NCBI RefSeq assembly: GCF_023337795.1
Contig: NZ_JALIRS010000002.1
Span: forward strand, 496,001-560,000
Source: Lysinibacillus sp. BPa_S21
GTDB lineage: Bacteria; Bacillota; Bacilli; Bacillales_A; Planococcaceae
Direction of reading: 5' to 3'
DNA: 64,000 nt
Of the stretch, positions 36,687-45,655 are shown piece after piece. The notes below the pieces were generated by a model that worked only from the letters and a program-made list of their open reading frames with translations, was not told the origin of the DNA and did not search any database. Made by a program: the position numbers and the translations under genes. Each line of letters opens with the position of its first letter. Position 1 is the first letter of the stretch.

Positions 36687-38195
36687 CTATTTATTTTTAC
36701 GTTTTTCATTATAATCTATCCAGAAATCTGCACCTTTAATGCCTAGTTTACGAGGATCAAAAACAGGATCTTTTCCTTCCTTTTTCTGTTTCTCATAGTC
36801 CTTTAATGCAACTATGGCAGGCTTCATTATAATTAAAATCGCTAAAACGTTAATCCAAACCATTAGTCCTAACCCAACATCCCCCATTGCCCAAGCAAGA
36901 TCGGATGTGCGGATTGTACCATAAAATGCAGAAACTAAAATTGCAATTTTAGCCAGCCATATGACGACTTTTTCTGAAGTGCCGGAGAATAAATAAGCCA
37001 CGTTTGTTTCGGCAATGTAGTAATACGCCATGATTGTCGTAAAAGCAAAGAAGAATAATGCAATCGCTACGAATGGTCCACCAAAACCTGGTAATGAAGA
37101 ATCAACTGCATATTGTGTGTATGCTGCACCTTCTTTAATACTTTTCGCAAATGTGATTTGCTCTTCCCCAGTTAATCCACCTTTATTGAATTCACCAACA
37201 TAAACGTATGGATCAGTACCTTCTGCTGCTTTTTCATCTTGTACATTAAACATACCTGTAAATAAAATCATAAATGCTGTAGCTGAACAAATTAATAGAG
37301 TATCAATATACACAGAAGCTGCTTGGACGATACCTTGTTTAGCAGGATGTGATACTTCTGCTGCTGCCGCCGGATGCGCTCCTGTTCCTTGACCTGCTTC
37401 ATTTGAATAAATGCCGCGTTTAACCCCCCATGCAATGGCGGAGCCTATAATACCACCAAAGATTTCTTGCGCGCCAAATGCACTAGAAAAAATTAATGAG
37501 ATGACAGCTGGTACTTCTTTAATATTCATTGCAATAATGATGATGGCCATCAGAATATATGCTAATGCCATAAACGGTACAATGATCTGTGCAGCATTGG
37601 CAATCCATTTAATCCCACCGATAATAATAGCACCTAATAATACAACAATAATAAGTCCTGTAATCCAAGTCTTAACATCGAAAGCGTTTTCAACTGCTGT
37701 CGCAATTGCATTCGATTGAACACCCGGCATTAAAATTAACATGGCAGCTAATGCGGCAACAGCAAAAATAACTGCAAACCACTTTTGCCCCATTCCTTTT
37801 TCTATGTAAAAAGCTGGCCCGCCACGATATTCTGTATCTTTCTCTTCTTTATAAATTTGAGCCAACGTCGACTCAACGTAAGCAGTTGCTGCCCCGATAA
37901 ATGCGATTGCCCACATCCAAAAAACAGCACCAGGTCCCCCCATCCCGATTGCTGTAGCAGTACCGGCAATATTACCTGTACCTACCCGTCCAGATAATGC
38001 GATAGACATCGCTTGGAAAGATGAAATCCCCTTTTCCGACTTTTCACCTTTAAACATTAAAACAAACATATCTTTAATGTGTCTTACTTGTAGGAACCTT
38101 GTAATGATTGAAAAAAAGAGCCCAATTAACAAAATGCCATAAATAAACCAAGGTCCCCATAAAATCTCATTAATTTTCCCAACGATTGTTTCCAT
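36687..38195 (-). CDS. alsT: sodium:alanine/glycine symporter (AGCS family)
   Basis: A 502-residue polytopic carrier of the alanine-or-glycine:cation symporter family. Marks are ALSGRVGTGNIAGTATAIGMGGPGAVFWMW near the start (residues about 65-95), EAGQGTGAHPAAAAEVSHPAKQG in the middle and GLGLMVWINVLAILI near the end. These residues line the amino acid and sodium sites in the family. It equals the alsT/ytnA-type carriers by family; which amino acid is favoured is not known. Monocistronic with its own terminator. Confidence 0.9.
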   Translation of the reverse strand: METIVGKINEILWGPWFIYGILLIGLFFSIITRFLQVRHIKDMFVLMFKGEKSEKGISSFQAMSIALSGRVGTGNIAGTATAIGMGGPGAVFWMWAIAFIGAATAYVESTLAQIYKEEKDTEYRGGPAFYIEKGMGQKWFAVIFAVAALAAMLILMPGVQSNAIATAVENAFDVKTWITGLIIVVLLGAIIIGGIKWIANAAQIIVPFMALAYILMAIIIIAMNIKEVPAVISLIFSSAFGAQEIFGGIIGSAIAWGVKRGIYSNEAGQGTGAHPAAAAEVSHPAKQGIVQAASVYIDTLLICSATAFMILFTGMFNVQDEKAAEGTDPYVYVGEFNKGGLTGEEQITFAKSIKEGAAYTQYAVDSSLPGFGGPFVAIALFFFAFTTIMAYYYIAETNVAYLFSGTSEKVVIWLAKIAILVSAFYGTIRTSDLAWAMGDVGLGLMVWINVLAILIIMKPAIVALKDYEKQKKEGKDPVFDPRKLGIKGADFWIDYNEKRKNK

Positions 38196-38321
38196 TTTAC
38201 CCCTCCAATTTAAAAAAACTTACTTCAAGTCATTATAGTATTACACTTTTCAGAAAATTACAACATTATATTCAAGTAACAAAAAGTTAGTAATTTTCTA
38301 GTTAATTGGAGAGGTAAATCA

Positions 38322-39128
38322 CTATTCAATTATATAGCCAATTCTTCGAAGCGCATTGTTAATGAAATCACGTATATAAACAAAAATCTCGTCACGCTCT
38401 ACTTCATGGAATAGATTGTGATAACAGTTTGCCCATTCTTTGAATTGAAACTCTGTAAATTCCATCTGATGTAGCCAATTACGCGTTTGTTTAGTTTCAG
38501 TAATATTATCTTTTTCAGCTGTCATCACTAACATCGGCATATTAGGGAATTCAGCCTTAGGCAACAACACTAAATTGCGCATCATTTGCTGTAGCTCTCG
38601 GTACCATTTCACTGAAACGACTGACGAAAAAGGGACCTCATCCTTCATTTCATCTTTACCTTCTAAACTACGCGTTAAAGACTCTAATGTGATTTCATGA
38701 GTCAGTTTCACATTTGCCGTCAGGGCACTTAAACTAGTTAAAGCATTTGATAGTTTACCTGGCAAAAGCTTTAAATGAAGCCACGGTGAAGTTAAAATAA
38801 TTCCCGCACATTCATATTTTCGTTTTTGCATGGTATGTAGTATTAGTGTTGCACCAAGCCCATGTCCTATTAAAAAGACAGGTAAATTATACGAAAAAGC
38901 TTTCTCCATTAGATGCCTTGTATATTTGTTGTATTCTTTAAAATCTTCATCGTGAACACGAGAAAACCCTATATTTACTCCATGATTAGGTAAATCCCCC
39001 ATGACTATGTGGAAGCCTTCCAACCTAAGTTTTTCTATTAGCCATGCATACCAACGGTGATTTTCATATGCACCATGAAGAATAGCAACCACAGCCTTTG
39101 CTTGTCCATCAGCTTCCCATTTCCACAT
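38322..39128 (-). CDS. ytpA: YtpA-like alpha/beta hydrolase lacking the nucleophile serine
   Basis: A 268-residue protein of the monoglyceride-lipase type. The start MWKWEADGQAKAVVAILHGAYEN lines up with B. subtilis YtpA, a phospholipase linked to bacilysocin. The fold is intact: oxyanion HG motif (ILHGAYEN), Asp in MTAEKDNITE and His in NCYHNLFHE. The nucleophile elbow, however, reads IGHGLGAT where GHSMGG is normal, so Ser is replaced by Gly (codon GGG). Without it, ester hydrolysis by the usual route is not expected. It may be a non-catalytic or repurposed member. Divergent from ytoA. Confidence 0.8.
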   Translation of the reverse strand: MWKWEADGQAKAVVAILHGAYENHRWYAWLIEKLRLEGFHIVMGDLPNHGVNIGFSRVHDEDFKEYNKYTRHLMEKAFSYNLPVFLIGHGLGATLILHTMQKRKYECAGIILTSPWLHLKLLPGKLSNALTSLSALTANVKLTHEITLESLTRSLEGKDEMKDEVPFSSVVSVKWYRELQQMMRNLVLLPKAEFPNMPMLVMTAEKDNITETKQTRNWLHQMEFTEFQFKEWANCYHNLFHEVERDEIFVYIRDFINNALRRIGYIIE

Positions 39129-39263
39129 TTCACACAGTCCTCCTAAAAAATAATTACACATTGATTATATCTGAATATCTTGATCATTTTAATTTTATAT
39201 TTCCATCAAGTTGTGTATTTGATACGATAATATTACATCATAGAAAGAAAAGAGGCGATTCTA

Positions 39264-39782
39264 ATGATCTATCCATTTAAAGGGAAAACACCAAATATCG
39301 ATCCTTCTGTTTTTATTGCCGATTATGCAACCGTTACTGGTGACGTTACAATAGGTGCTGAAACAACAATTTGGTTTAACACAGTTATTCGTGGGGATGT
39401 ATCACCAACAATTATCGGAAAAAGAGTTAGTATTCAAGACCTCTGTTGCTTGCATCAAAGCCCAAAATATCCACTAATTATTGAAGATGAAGTAACAGTA
39501 GGACATCAAGTAACTTTACATAGCTGTACGATTCGAAAAAAAGCCCTAATAGGTATGGGCTCAATAGTTTTAGATGGAGCGGAGATTGGAGAGGGTGCAT
39601 TCATTGGGGCAGGTAGCCTTGTACCTCCAGGAAAAGTCATTCCTCCAAATAGCTTAGCACTTGGTCGGCCCGCAAAGGTTGTAAGAGAATTAAATGAAGA
39701 AGATAAAGAAGATATGGAACGCATCATACGTGAATATGTAGAAAAAGGCCAATACTATAAATCTCTTCAACCAAAACATTAA
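39264..39782 (+). CDS. ytoA: gamma-class carbonic anhydrase-like protein YtoA
   Basis: A 172-residue left-handed beta-helix protein. Hexapeptide repeats run from about residue 12 to 120 (VTGDVTIGAETTIWFNTVIRG and on), closed by an acidic helix ERIIREYVEKGQYY. Three probable zinc histidines are visible, one in LHQSPKYP and two in VGHQVTLHSC. Reversible hydration of CO2 is the class activity, but many bacterial members of this group were not shown to be active. AGAGG precedes the ATG. Position beside ytpA and metK matches B. subtilis. Confidence 0.88.
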   Translation: MIYPFKGKTPNIDPSVFIADYATVTGDVTIGAETTIWFNTVIRGDVSPTIIGKRVSIQDLCCLHQSPKYPLIIEDEVTVGHQVTLHSCTIRKKALIGMGSIVLDGAEIGEGAFIGAGSLVPPGKVIPPNSLALGRPAKVVRELNEEDKEDMERIIREYVEKGQYYKSLQPKH

Positions 39783-39868
39783 TAGCTATTTCTAAACTAA
39801 GTAGCTCCACGTTTGCTTGGGCAACCGAGCCATCCATGATTAGGAGTAGGAGTTTATTTTTTTTCGTA

Positions 39869-39910
39869 AAAAAAAACAGCGAAAGGGGCTTACAATGTTG
39901 AGCCCCTTTC
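39869..39910. terminator. bidirectional terminator between ytoA and metK
   Basis: GAAAGGGGCT / AGCCCCTTTC with a 10-nt loop; A run on the left serves as T run for metK. Confidence 0.8.
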
Positions 39911-39965
39911 TGTATTAGTATTTTAATATAGTTTCCTAGCTACTTCATCACTTTAGCTGAATAGT

Positions 39966-41162
39966 TTATAAACCTGCTTTTTCTTTTAATGCGTCAGCTT
40001 TGTCAGTTTGTTCCCAAGGTACATTTAAATCAGTACGACCAAAATGACCATATGCTGCAGTTTGCTTATAAATTGGGCGACGAAGGTTAAGCATTTTAAT
40101 AATCCCAGCAGGGCGTAAATCAAATAAGTCGCGTACCCATTTTACAATTTCACTTTCCGTAACTCTTCCTGTCCCAAATGTATCAACAGCAATAGATACA
40201 GGTTGAGCAACACCAATCGCATAAGCTAGTTGTACTTCAGCTCGATCTGCTAAACCAGCTGCTACGATATTTTTTGCCACATAGCGTGCTGCATATGCTG
40301 CTGAACGGTCAACCTTAGTTGCGTCCTTACCTGAGAAAGCACCTCCACCATGACGTGCATAGCCACCGTATGTATCAACGATGATTTTACGTCCAGTTAG
40401 ACCAGCATCCCCTTTTGGACCACCAATGACGAATCGACCTGTTGGGTTGATGAAATATTTAGTATCGGCATCTAGTAATTCTTTTGGAACAACTGGAGCA
40501 ATTACAAATTCTTTTAAGTCTGCTTGAATTTGCTCAAGCGTAGCTTCTTCATCATGCTGTGTTGAAATGACAATCGTATCAACGCGCACTGGTACATTAT
40601 TTTCATCATATTCAACCGTTACTTGAGTTTTTCCATCTGGACGTAAATATGCTAATTCACCTGACTTACGTACTTCCGTTAAACGACGAGCTAATTTATG
40701 GGCTAAACTAATTGGCAATGGCATAAGCTCTGGCGTTTCGTTACATGCATAACCGAACATTAAACCTTGGTCACCAGCGCCAATTGCTTCAATGTCAGCG
40801 TCTGTCATTGAGCCTTCACGCGCCTCTAATGCTTGATCAACACCTTGAGCAATATCAGGTGATTGCTCACCGATCGCAACAAGTACTGCTAGATTTTCTG
40901 CATCAAAGCCATATTTCCCACGTGTATAACCAATTTCGGCTACAGTATCACGAACTATGCCTTTTATATCTACATAAGTAGAAGTAGTAATTTCTCCTGA
41001 TACTAATGCTAAGCCTGTTGTTACTGTTGTTTCACACGCTACACGTGCGTTTGGATCTTCTGCTAAAATAGCATCTAAAATGGCATCCGAGATTTGGTCA
41101 CAAATTTTGTCTGGATGTCCTTCTGTTACACTCTCTGATGTAAACAGTCGACGGTTTGTCAT
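39966..41162 (-). CDS. metK: S-adenosylmethionine synthetase
   Basis: A 398-residue enzyme making SAM from methionine and ATP. Signatures are [17 protein letters not shown] at the N-terminus, [12 protein letters not shown] in the middle and [19 protein letters not shown], the P-loop-like phosphate site. AGGAGG is 7 nt before the ATG. Transcription is controlled by the SAM-I riboswitch upstream, with an unusually long 320-nt stretch between riboswitch terminator and start that contains repeat modules. Essential in relatives. Confidence 0.97.
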   Translation of the reverse strand: MTNRRLFTSESVTEGHPDKICDQISDAILDAILAEDPNARVACETTVTTGLALVSGEITTSTYVDIKGIVRDTVAEIGYTRGKYGFDAENLAVLVAIGEQSPDIAQGVDQALEAREGSMTDADIEAIGAGDQGLMFGYACNETPELMPLPISLAHKLARRLTEVRKSGELAYLRPDGKTQVTVEYDENNVPVRVDTIVISTQHDEEATLEQIQADLKEFVIAPVVPKELLDADTKYFINPTGRFVIGGPKGDAGLTGRKIIVDTYGGYARHGGGAFSGKDATKVDRSAAYAARYVAKNIVAAGLADRAEVQLAYAIGVAQPVSIAVDTFGTGRVTESEIVKWVRDLFDLRPAGIIKMLNLRRPIYKQTAAYGHFGRTDLNVPWEQTDKADALKEKAGL

Positions 41163-41261
41163 TTGGTTTTCCTCCTATTACTTTTACAAATAATATTTGC
41201 GAATTAATACGGTACTCATTACCCATGTCAAGTTCACTCCTAAGGAATTGAACCCTCAAGC

Positions 41262-41400
41262 CGTTGTTGCTGTCGCTACGTTTGCACTTCGCTTTCGCAC
41301 AGTAAATACTTGTTGCTGTCGCTACGTTTGCACTTCGCTTTCGCACAGTAAACATTTGTTGCTGTCGCTACACTTTCGCACAAATAAACAGCTCTGCTTT
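41262..41400 (+). repeat. family-1 modules inside the metK leader (46-bp period)
   Basis: TTGTTGCTGTCGCTACG starts at 41264, 41310 and 41356, an exact 46-bp period; each unit is the 37-bp module seen at 59117 with 9 extra bases. The unit tail is CTTTCGCACAGTAAA. It lies in the transcribed leader between the riboswitch and metK. Confidence 0.8.
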
Positions 41401-41483
41401 TAACACGAGGATTTCGAAAGATCCGTCATTATAATAAGGAAAGGACTATATACTTACCTTTAATTCGTTTTTAACAATAAAAA

Positions 41484-41663
41484 AATCCTTTTCTCACGCT
41501 TACTTAACATGAGGAAAGGAATAATGACTTCGTAACCTTTCACTCTTATCGTTCAAGGGGTATCCCCTTGCATCAGGTTGGCACCAACGCATGTCGTGAA
41601 ATAGTTCATGCAGGTTGCCGGGTTTCACAGGGCCTGACCCTCCACCAGCTCGGGATAAGAGTA
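41484..41663 (-). promoter_or_regulatory. SAM-I (S-box) riboswitch of metK
   Basis: On the minus strand the aptamer is bounded by CTCTTATC and GATAAGAG (41543-41661) and carries the conserved GAG...GGTGGAGGG, GGCCCTGTGAAACCC and GGCAACC blocks. A terminator follows at 41486-41521 (TCCTTTCCTCATG / CGTGAGAAAAGGA, then T7). SAM binding should end transcription early. Confidence 0.95.
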
Positions 41664-41678
41664 TCCGTTCAATATCTC

Positions 41679-41707
41679 ATAATACGTAAAAGGTCGAACA
41701 TTGTCAA
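41679..41707 (-). promoter_or_regulatory. metK sigma-A promoter
   Basis: TTGACA (41707-41702), 17-bp spacer, TATTAT (41684-41679), placing the start about 10 nt before the riboswitch. Confidence 0.85.
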
Positions 41708-41719
41708 ATATTTTTCACT

Positions 41720-42070
41720 TATGCACTACCGCTATGTCTGCACTACGCTTTCGCGCAAAAAACACCTAAGGCAAGCACAAAGACATTCCTGGCAAAATTG
41801 CTGAGGCATAATTGTTTGTATTCATATAAAAAAACTATGAGATTTATCAAGAAATTAATTTGGATTATGCTGTAAATTTAAACAAAATAATCCCTACTCT
41901 CCACCTCACATCATGTGTTAACATATGTGTAACCCCTTACAGCATTTTTTGTAGCGAACGCAGAGCATCAGCTACAGAACATGTGGTGGATGAATATGAT
42001 ATTTTAGCCCCTTTTCAGTCGAAGACAAGCTCCAACTAAAAACACGCTAATTACTTCACATCCTGTGCGA
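41720..42070. repeat. scattered remnants of family-1 and family-2 repeats
   Basis: Between metK and pckA there are a GCTATGTCTGCACTACGCTT module (about 41733-41760), a broken family-2 head (GCTGAGGCATAATTG, about 41801-41815), a GTAGCGAACGCAGAGCATCA module (about 41952-41980) and TCACATCCTGTG (42056-42067). No gene is present in this interval. Confidence 0.5.
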
Positions 42071-42241
42071 ACCTCATGTTCTAAACACAATTTTGCTGTG
42101 TCGAAAGTGAATGTGTGATCACTTAATATATATAGGGTAAAAAGCATGATCAAAACGAATGAATATACTTTTTGTCGTTTTCTTGAAAAGTAATAAAATC
42201 TAAAAAATAATTTCTTAATTAGTATAGATTATTTAAGCAAT

Positions 42242-42252
42242 TGTGTTATACT
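42242..42252 (+). promoter_or_regulatory. CcpN-like operator overlapping the pckA -10
   Basis: TGTGTTATACT fits the published CcpN consensus TRTGHYATAYW at every position and includes a -10-like TATACT. CcpN represses pckA and gapB in B. subtilis during growth on sugars, so the placement about 70 nt before pckA agrees. Confidence 0.65.
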
Positions 42253-42320
42253 ATTTTTGAAATTAAGAAAATCTCCCTCAGACTCAAGGGAATACTATAA
42301 AAAAGGATGGTATTTAATCG

Positions 42321-43907
42321 ATGAATTCAGTAGAAATTGCAAACGAACTGAAGGAATTATTAAGCGGCGGTAACATTAATGTTCAACTTTCAGTACCACA
42401 ATTAGCTGAAAAAGCTACTTCTCGTGGTGAAGCTATGTTAACAGTAGATGGCGCAGTTCGTGCAGAAACTGGCAAATACACTGGTCGTTCACCTAAAGAT
42501 AAATATACGGTAGAAGAAGAAAGCACAAAGGATAAAATTGACTGGGGTAAAGTTAACCGACCAATTTCTTCTGAAGTGTTCGATAACTTATATGTAAAAG
42601 TAGTAAAATATTTAAAAGAACGTGACGAATTATTCGTATTCAAAGGCTTTGCTGGTGCTGACAAAGATTCACAATTAAGCATCCAAGTAATCAATGAATA
42701 TGCTTGGCACAACCTTTTCGCTCATCAATTATTTATCCGTCCAACTAAAGAAGAATTAGCTTCTCATGTTGCTGATTTCACAGTTATCTCTGCTCCTAAC
42801 TTTAAAGCAGACCCTGTCGTTGATGGTACTGCTTCTGAAACATTCATCATTGTATCACTTGAAAAGAAAATTATCCTAATCGGTGGTACTGAATACGCTG
42901 GTGAAATCAAAAAATCTATTTTCGGTATTATGAACTACTTATTACCACAACAAGGCATCCTATCAATGCACTGCTCAGCAAACGTTGGCGAAGCTGGTGA
43001 TGTTGCATTATTCTTCGGTTTATCTGGTACTGGTAAAACTACTTTATCAGCTGACCCTGACCGTAAGCTTATCGGTGACGATGAACACGGTTGGTCTGAT
43101 AACGGTGTATTCAACATTGAGGGCGGTTGCTATGCAAAAACAATTAACCTTTCTGCTGAAAAAGAACCAGAAATCTACAACGCAATCCGCTTCGGTTCTG
43201 TTTTAGAAAACGTAGCGGTTGATCCAGAAACTCGCATTTGTGACTATGATGATGGTTCATTAACAGAAAATACACGTGTAGCTTATCCAATCCAATACAT
43301 TGAAAATATTGTTGATCCATCTGTTGCAGGTCACCCAAAAACAATCATCTTCTTAACGGCTGATGCATTTGGTGTATTACCTCCAATCAGTAAATTAACA
43401 AAAGAGCAAGCAATGTACCACTTCCTAAGTGGTTTCACATCTAAACTTGCTGGTACAGAGCGTGGTGTAACAGAGCCAGAACCAGTATTCTCAACTTGCT
43501 TCGGTTCTCCATTCCTTCCACTTCCAGCAACAGTTTATGCTGAAATGTTAGGTCAAAAAATTGACGAGCACGGTGCACAAGTATTCTTAGTGAACACTGG
43601 TTGGACTGGTGGCGAATATGGTACTGGTAGCCGTATGAAGCTTTCTTACACTCGTGCAATGGTACGTGCTGCAATTGATGGCAAATTAGCTAATGTCGAA
43701 ACAACTCAAGATTCAGTATTCGGTTTAAACATTCCAACTTCTATTGAAGGTGTACCATCCGAAGTGCTTAACCCTCGTGATGCATGGGCGGACAAAGCTG
43801 CTTATGATAAAAAAGCTGCTGAACTTGCTGGACTATTCAACGAAAACTTCAAGAAATTCTCAAATGTTTCTGAAGCCATCACTAAACTTGGCGGTCCATT
43901 AAAATAA
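42321..43907 (+). CDS. pckA: phosphoenolpyruvate carboxykinase (ATP)
   Basis: A 528-residue gluconeogenic enzyme that converts oxaloacetate and ATP to phosphoenolpyruvate, CO2 and ADP. The kinase-1a P-loop is [14 protein letters not shown], followed by [11 protein letters not shown] with metal ligands; [16 protein letters not shown] near the N-terminus binds substrate, and [15 protein letters not shown] is also typical. AAGGATGG precedes the ATG. It suits an organism living on organic acids and amino acids, in line with the TRAP and OFA genes at 15-25 kb. Ends at a strong terminator. Confidence 0.97.
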   Translation: MNSVEIANELKELLSGGNINVQLSVPQLAEKATSRGEAMLTVDGAVRAETGKYTGRSPKDKYTVEEESTKDKIDWGKVNRPISSEVFDNLYVKVVKYLKERDELFVFKGFAGADKDSQLSIQVINEYAWHNLFAHQLFIRPTKEELASHVADFTVISAPNFKADPVVDGTASETFIIVSLEKKIILIGGTEYAGEIKKSIFGIMNYLLPQQGILSMHCSANVGEAGDVALFFGLSGTGKTTLSADPDRKLIGDDEHGWSDNGVFNIEGGCYAKTINLSAEKEPEIYNAIRFGSVLENVAVDPETRICDYDDGSLTENTRVAYPIQYIENIVDPSVAGHPKTIIFLTADAFGVLPPISKLTKEQAMYHFLSGFTSKLAGTERGVTEPEPVFSTCFGSPFLPLPATVYAEMLGQKIDEHGAQVFLVNTGWTGGEYGTGSRMKLSYTRAMVRAAIDGKLANVETTQDSVFGLNIPTSIEGVPSEVLNPRDAWADKAAYDKKAAELAGLFNENFKKFSNVSEAITKLGGPLK

Positions 43908-43917
43908 TTTACTAAGA

Positions 43918-43950
43918 CAAAGGGAACGATTTCAATCGTTCCCTTTTTTT
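43918..43950 (+). terminator. terminator after pckA
   Basis: AAAGGGAACGATT / AATCGTTCCCTTT with a 2-nt loop and T run. Confidence 0.9.
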
Positions 43951-44099
43951 GTTTTGAAAGAATATTACCCTCTATTTCAAATAAAGTATGGCTCTTCAGC
44001 AAAGCGAGGGGTTGATTTCCGTGATGGTTTTAGCCTTCTTTCCCCTATCGCGACTACGTTTTAAAAAATGACATCCAACTTTTTAGTTTGAGCGGGACC

Positions 44100-44308
44100 T
44101 TTCAGGAGTTATCGCCCAACTTTTAAATTTTATCTACCAACTTTCATGTTTTATCTACCAACTTCTGAATTTTATCGACCAACTTTCACGTTTTATCACC
44201 TAACTTTTAATTTTTATCAACATCCACCTTCCGAAGAGCAAAAAGGGTTCACACACAAAACTGTGCGTGAATCCCTTTCTATAGCGTTCATTCTTAATCG
44301 CACAAATT
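44100..44308 (+). repeat. duplicated cassette, copy 1, with 21-bp-period array 2
   Basis: TTATC cores start at 44109, 44130, 44151, 44172, 44193 and 44214, an exact 21-bp period, with TTATCnnCCAACTT as consensus. A terminator-like hairpin follows at 44242-44278 (AAAGGGTTCACACACA / TGTGCGTGAATCCCTTT). The whole stretch recurs almost unchanged at 51753-51969. Confidence 0.9.
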
Positions 44309-44445
44309 GGAGTGGAAGGGCTACCTGGCGAGATCTGAAGCCGGACGTGACGCACTTAGCCTTCGTTCTTTTAGCGGAGGAAGCGGCTCGCCCACAGGAA
44401 GCCTTGCTCTGAAGCTACGAGTAGCCTGGAACGGAAATCTCCCCA
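44299..44445 (+). repeat. family-1 element, variant copy E
   Basis: Same plan as copies A-C (ATTGGAGTGGA on the left, TGGAACGGAAAT on the right) but the inner arms are different: GGGCTAC pairs with GTAGCC and GGCGAG with CTCGCC. The centre contains GGACGTGACGCACTTAGCC. Confidence 0.75.
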
Positions 44446-44614
44446 TTTAACATGTCCAACAATCCAAAGATATCTTTTTACCATATTTTTAACACTATAA
44501 AAGTGGACTTTTTAAGTCACTCCCTTTCCTATTCTTCCCCTATTTTAGAAAAGCCTACTTTCCATATTGTTAACTTTGTGTATAATTCATAATAGTAGTT
44601 TTAGGGGGAAATAT

Positions 44615-45571
44615 ATGAAAAGAAAATTTAAAGTGATTATTATCATTATCAGTCTTCTATTAGTATTGTTTGTTGGGGCCGGATTTTTTGCAGGGAATTA
44701 TTTTTATAACCTAGCCTTAAATCCTAATACAGATAAATCCGCTGTGCTTGACGCTCCTCACAATTCCATTGCTGAGAGTCCTAAGGATGCGAAAGAAAAA
44801 GAAGAACGCGAAAAGTGGTTTAAAGAGAAAAACAAGGACTCTTATATACAGTCTTTCGATGATTTGAAATTACATGCCTATACGCTTAAAAATACAAATG
44901 AAACAAATAAATGGGCAATTGTTTTCCATGGATATTCATCTGAAGGTTCTCAAATGACAAAGTATGCTAAGCATTTTTATGATACAGGCTATAATGTTCT
45001 CGTACCTGATGCAAGGGCTCATGGAAAAAGTGAGGGTGACTATATTGGTATGGGTTGGCATGATCGGCTTGATGTAGTCTCTTGGATTAATAATGTTATC
45101 CATTCTGATAAAAACGCCGAAATTGTTTTGTATGGTGTTTCCATGGGAGGTGCTACAGTGATGATGGCCTCAGGAGAGGATCTGCCTGGCAATGTTAAGG
45201 CTATTATTGAGGATTGCGGTTATTCCTCAGTTTGGGATGAATTCTCTTATCAATTGCAAGCAATCTTTAATTTACCTGAATTTCCTATAATGTACTTTTC
45301 TTCAATTGTTACGAAGTTAAGAGCTGACTTTACACTTGGTGAAGCCGATAGCGTCAAGCAAGTAGCGAAATCGAAAACACCTATGCTATTCATTCATGGA
45401 AGTAATGATACATTTGTTCCATCTGAGATGCTTAACGAAGTATATGAGGCAGCCAATGTACCGAAGGAGAAATTTATAGTTGAAGGTGCCGGACATGGTA
45501 ATGCTGAAAGCGTTGCTGGAGACGCTTATTGGAAAACTATTAATAACTTTTTAGCAAAATATATAAAATAA
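44615..45571 (+). CDS. membrane-anchored alpha/beta hydrolase (YqkD-like)
   Basis: A 318-residue protein. The start MKRKFKVIIIIISLLL follows AGGGGG. Residues 5-28 are a membrane anchor or uncleaved signal, then a charged linker (AKEKEEREKWFKEKNKD) and a hydrolase domain from about 80. The catalytic set is complete: oxyanion VFHGYSSEG, nucleophile in YGVSMGGATV, Asp in HGSNDTFVP and His in GAGHGNAES. It resembles the YqkD/FrsA-like group of unknown substrate. Monocistronic. Confidence 0.85.
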   Translation: MKRKFKVIIIIISLLLVLFVGAGFFAGNYFYNLALNPNTDKSAVLDAPHNSIAESPKDAKEKEEREKWFKEKNKDSYIQSFDDLKLHAYTLKNTNETNKWAIVFHGYSSEGSQMTKYAKHFYDTGYNVLVPDARAHGKSEGDYIGMGWHDRLDVVSWINNVIHSDKNAEIVLYGVSMGGATVMMASGEDLPGNVKAIIEDCGYSSVWDEFSYQLQAIFNLPEFPIMYFSSIVTKLRADFTLGEADSVKQVAKSKTPMLFIHGSNDTFVPSEMLNEVYEAANVPKEKFIVEGAGHGNAESVAGDAYWKTINNFLAKYIK

Positions 45572-45589
45572 ATAAATATCCTTTTTACT

Positions 45590-45631
45590 ACCGTTTAGGT
45601 GCCTTCCATAAAGCACCTAAACGGTTTTTTC
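45590..45631 (+). terminator. terminator after YqkD-like gene
   Basis: A perfect 13-bp stem ACCGTTTAGGTGC / GCACCTAAACGGT, T6. Confidence 0.88.
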
Positions 45632-45655
45632 AAACAAAATAATGGAGTGCAATTT

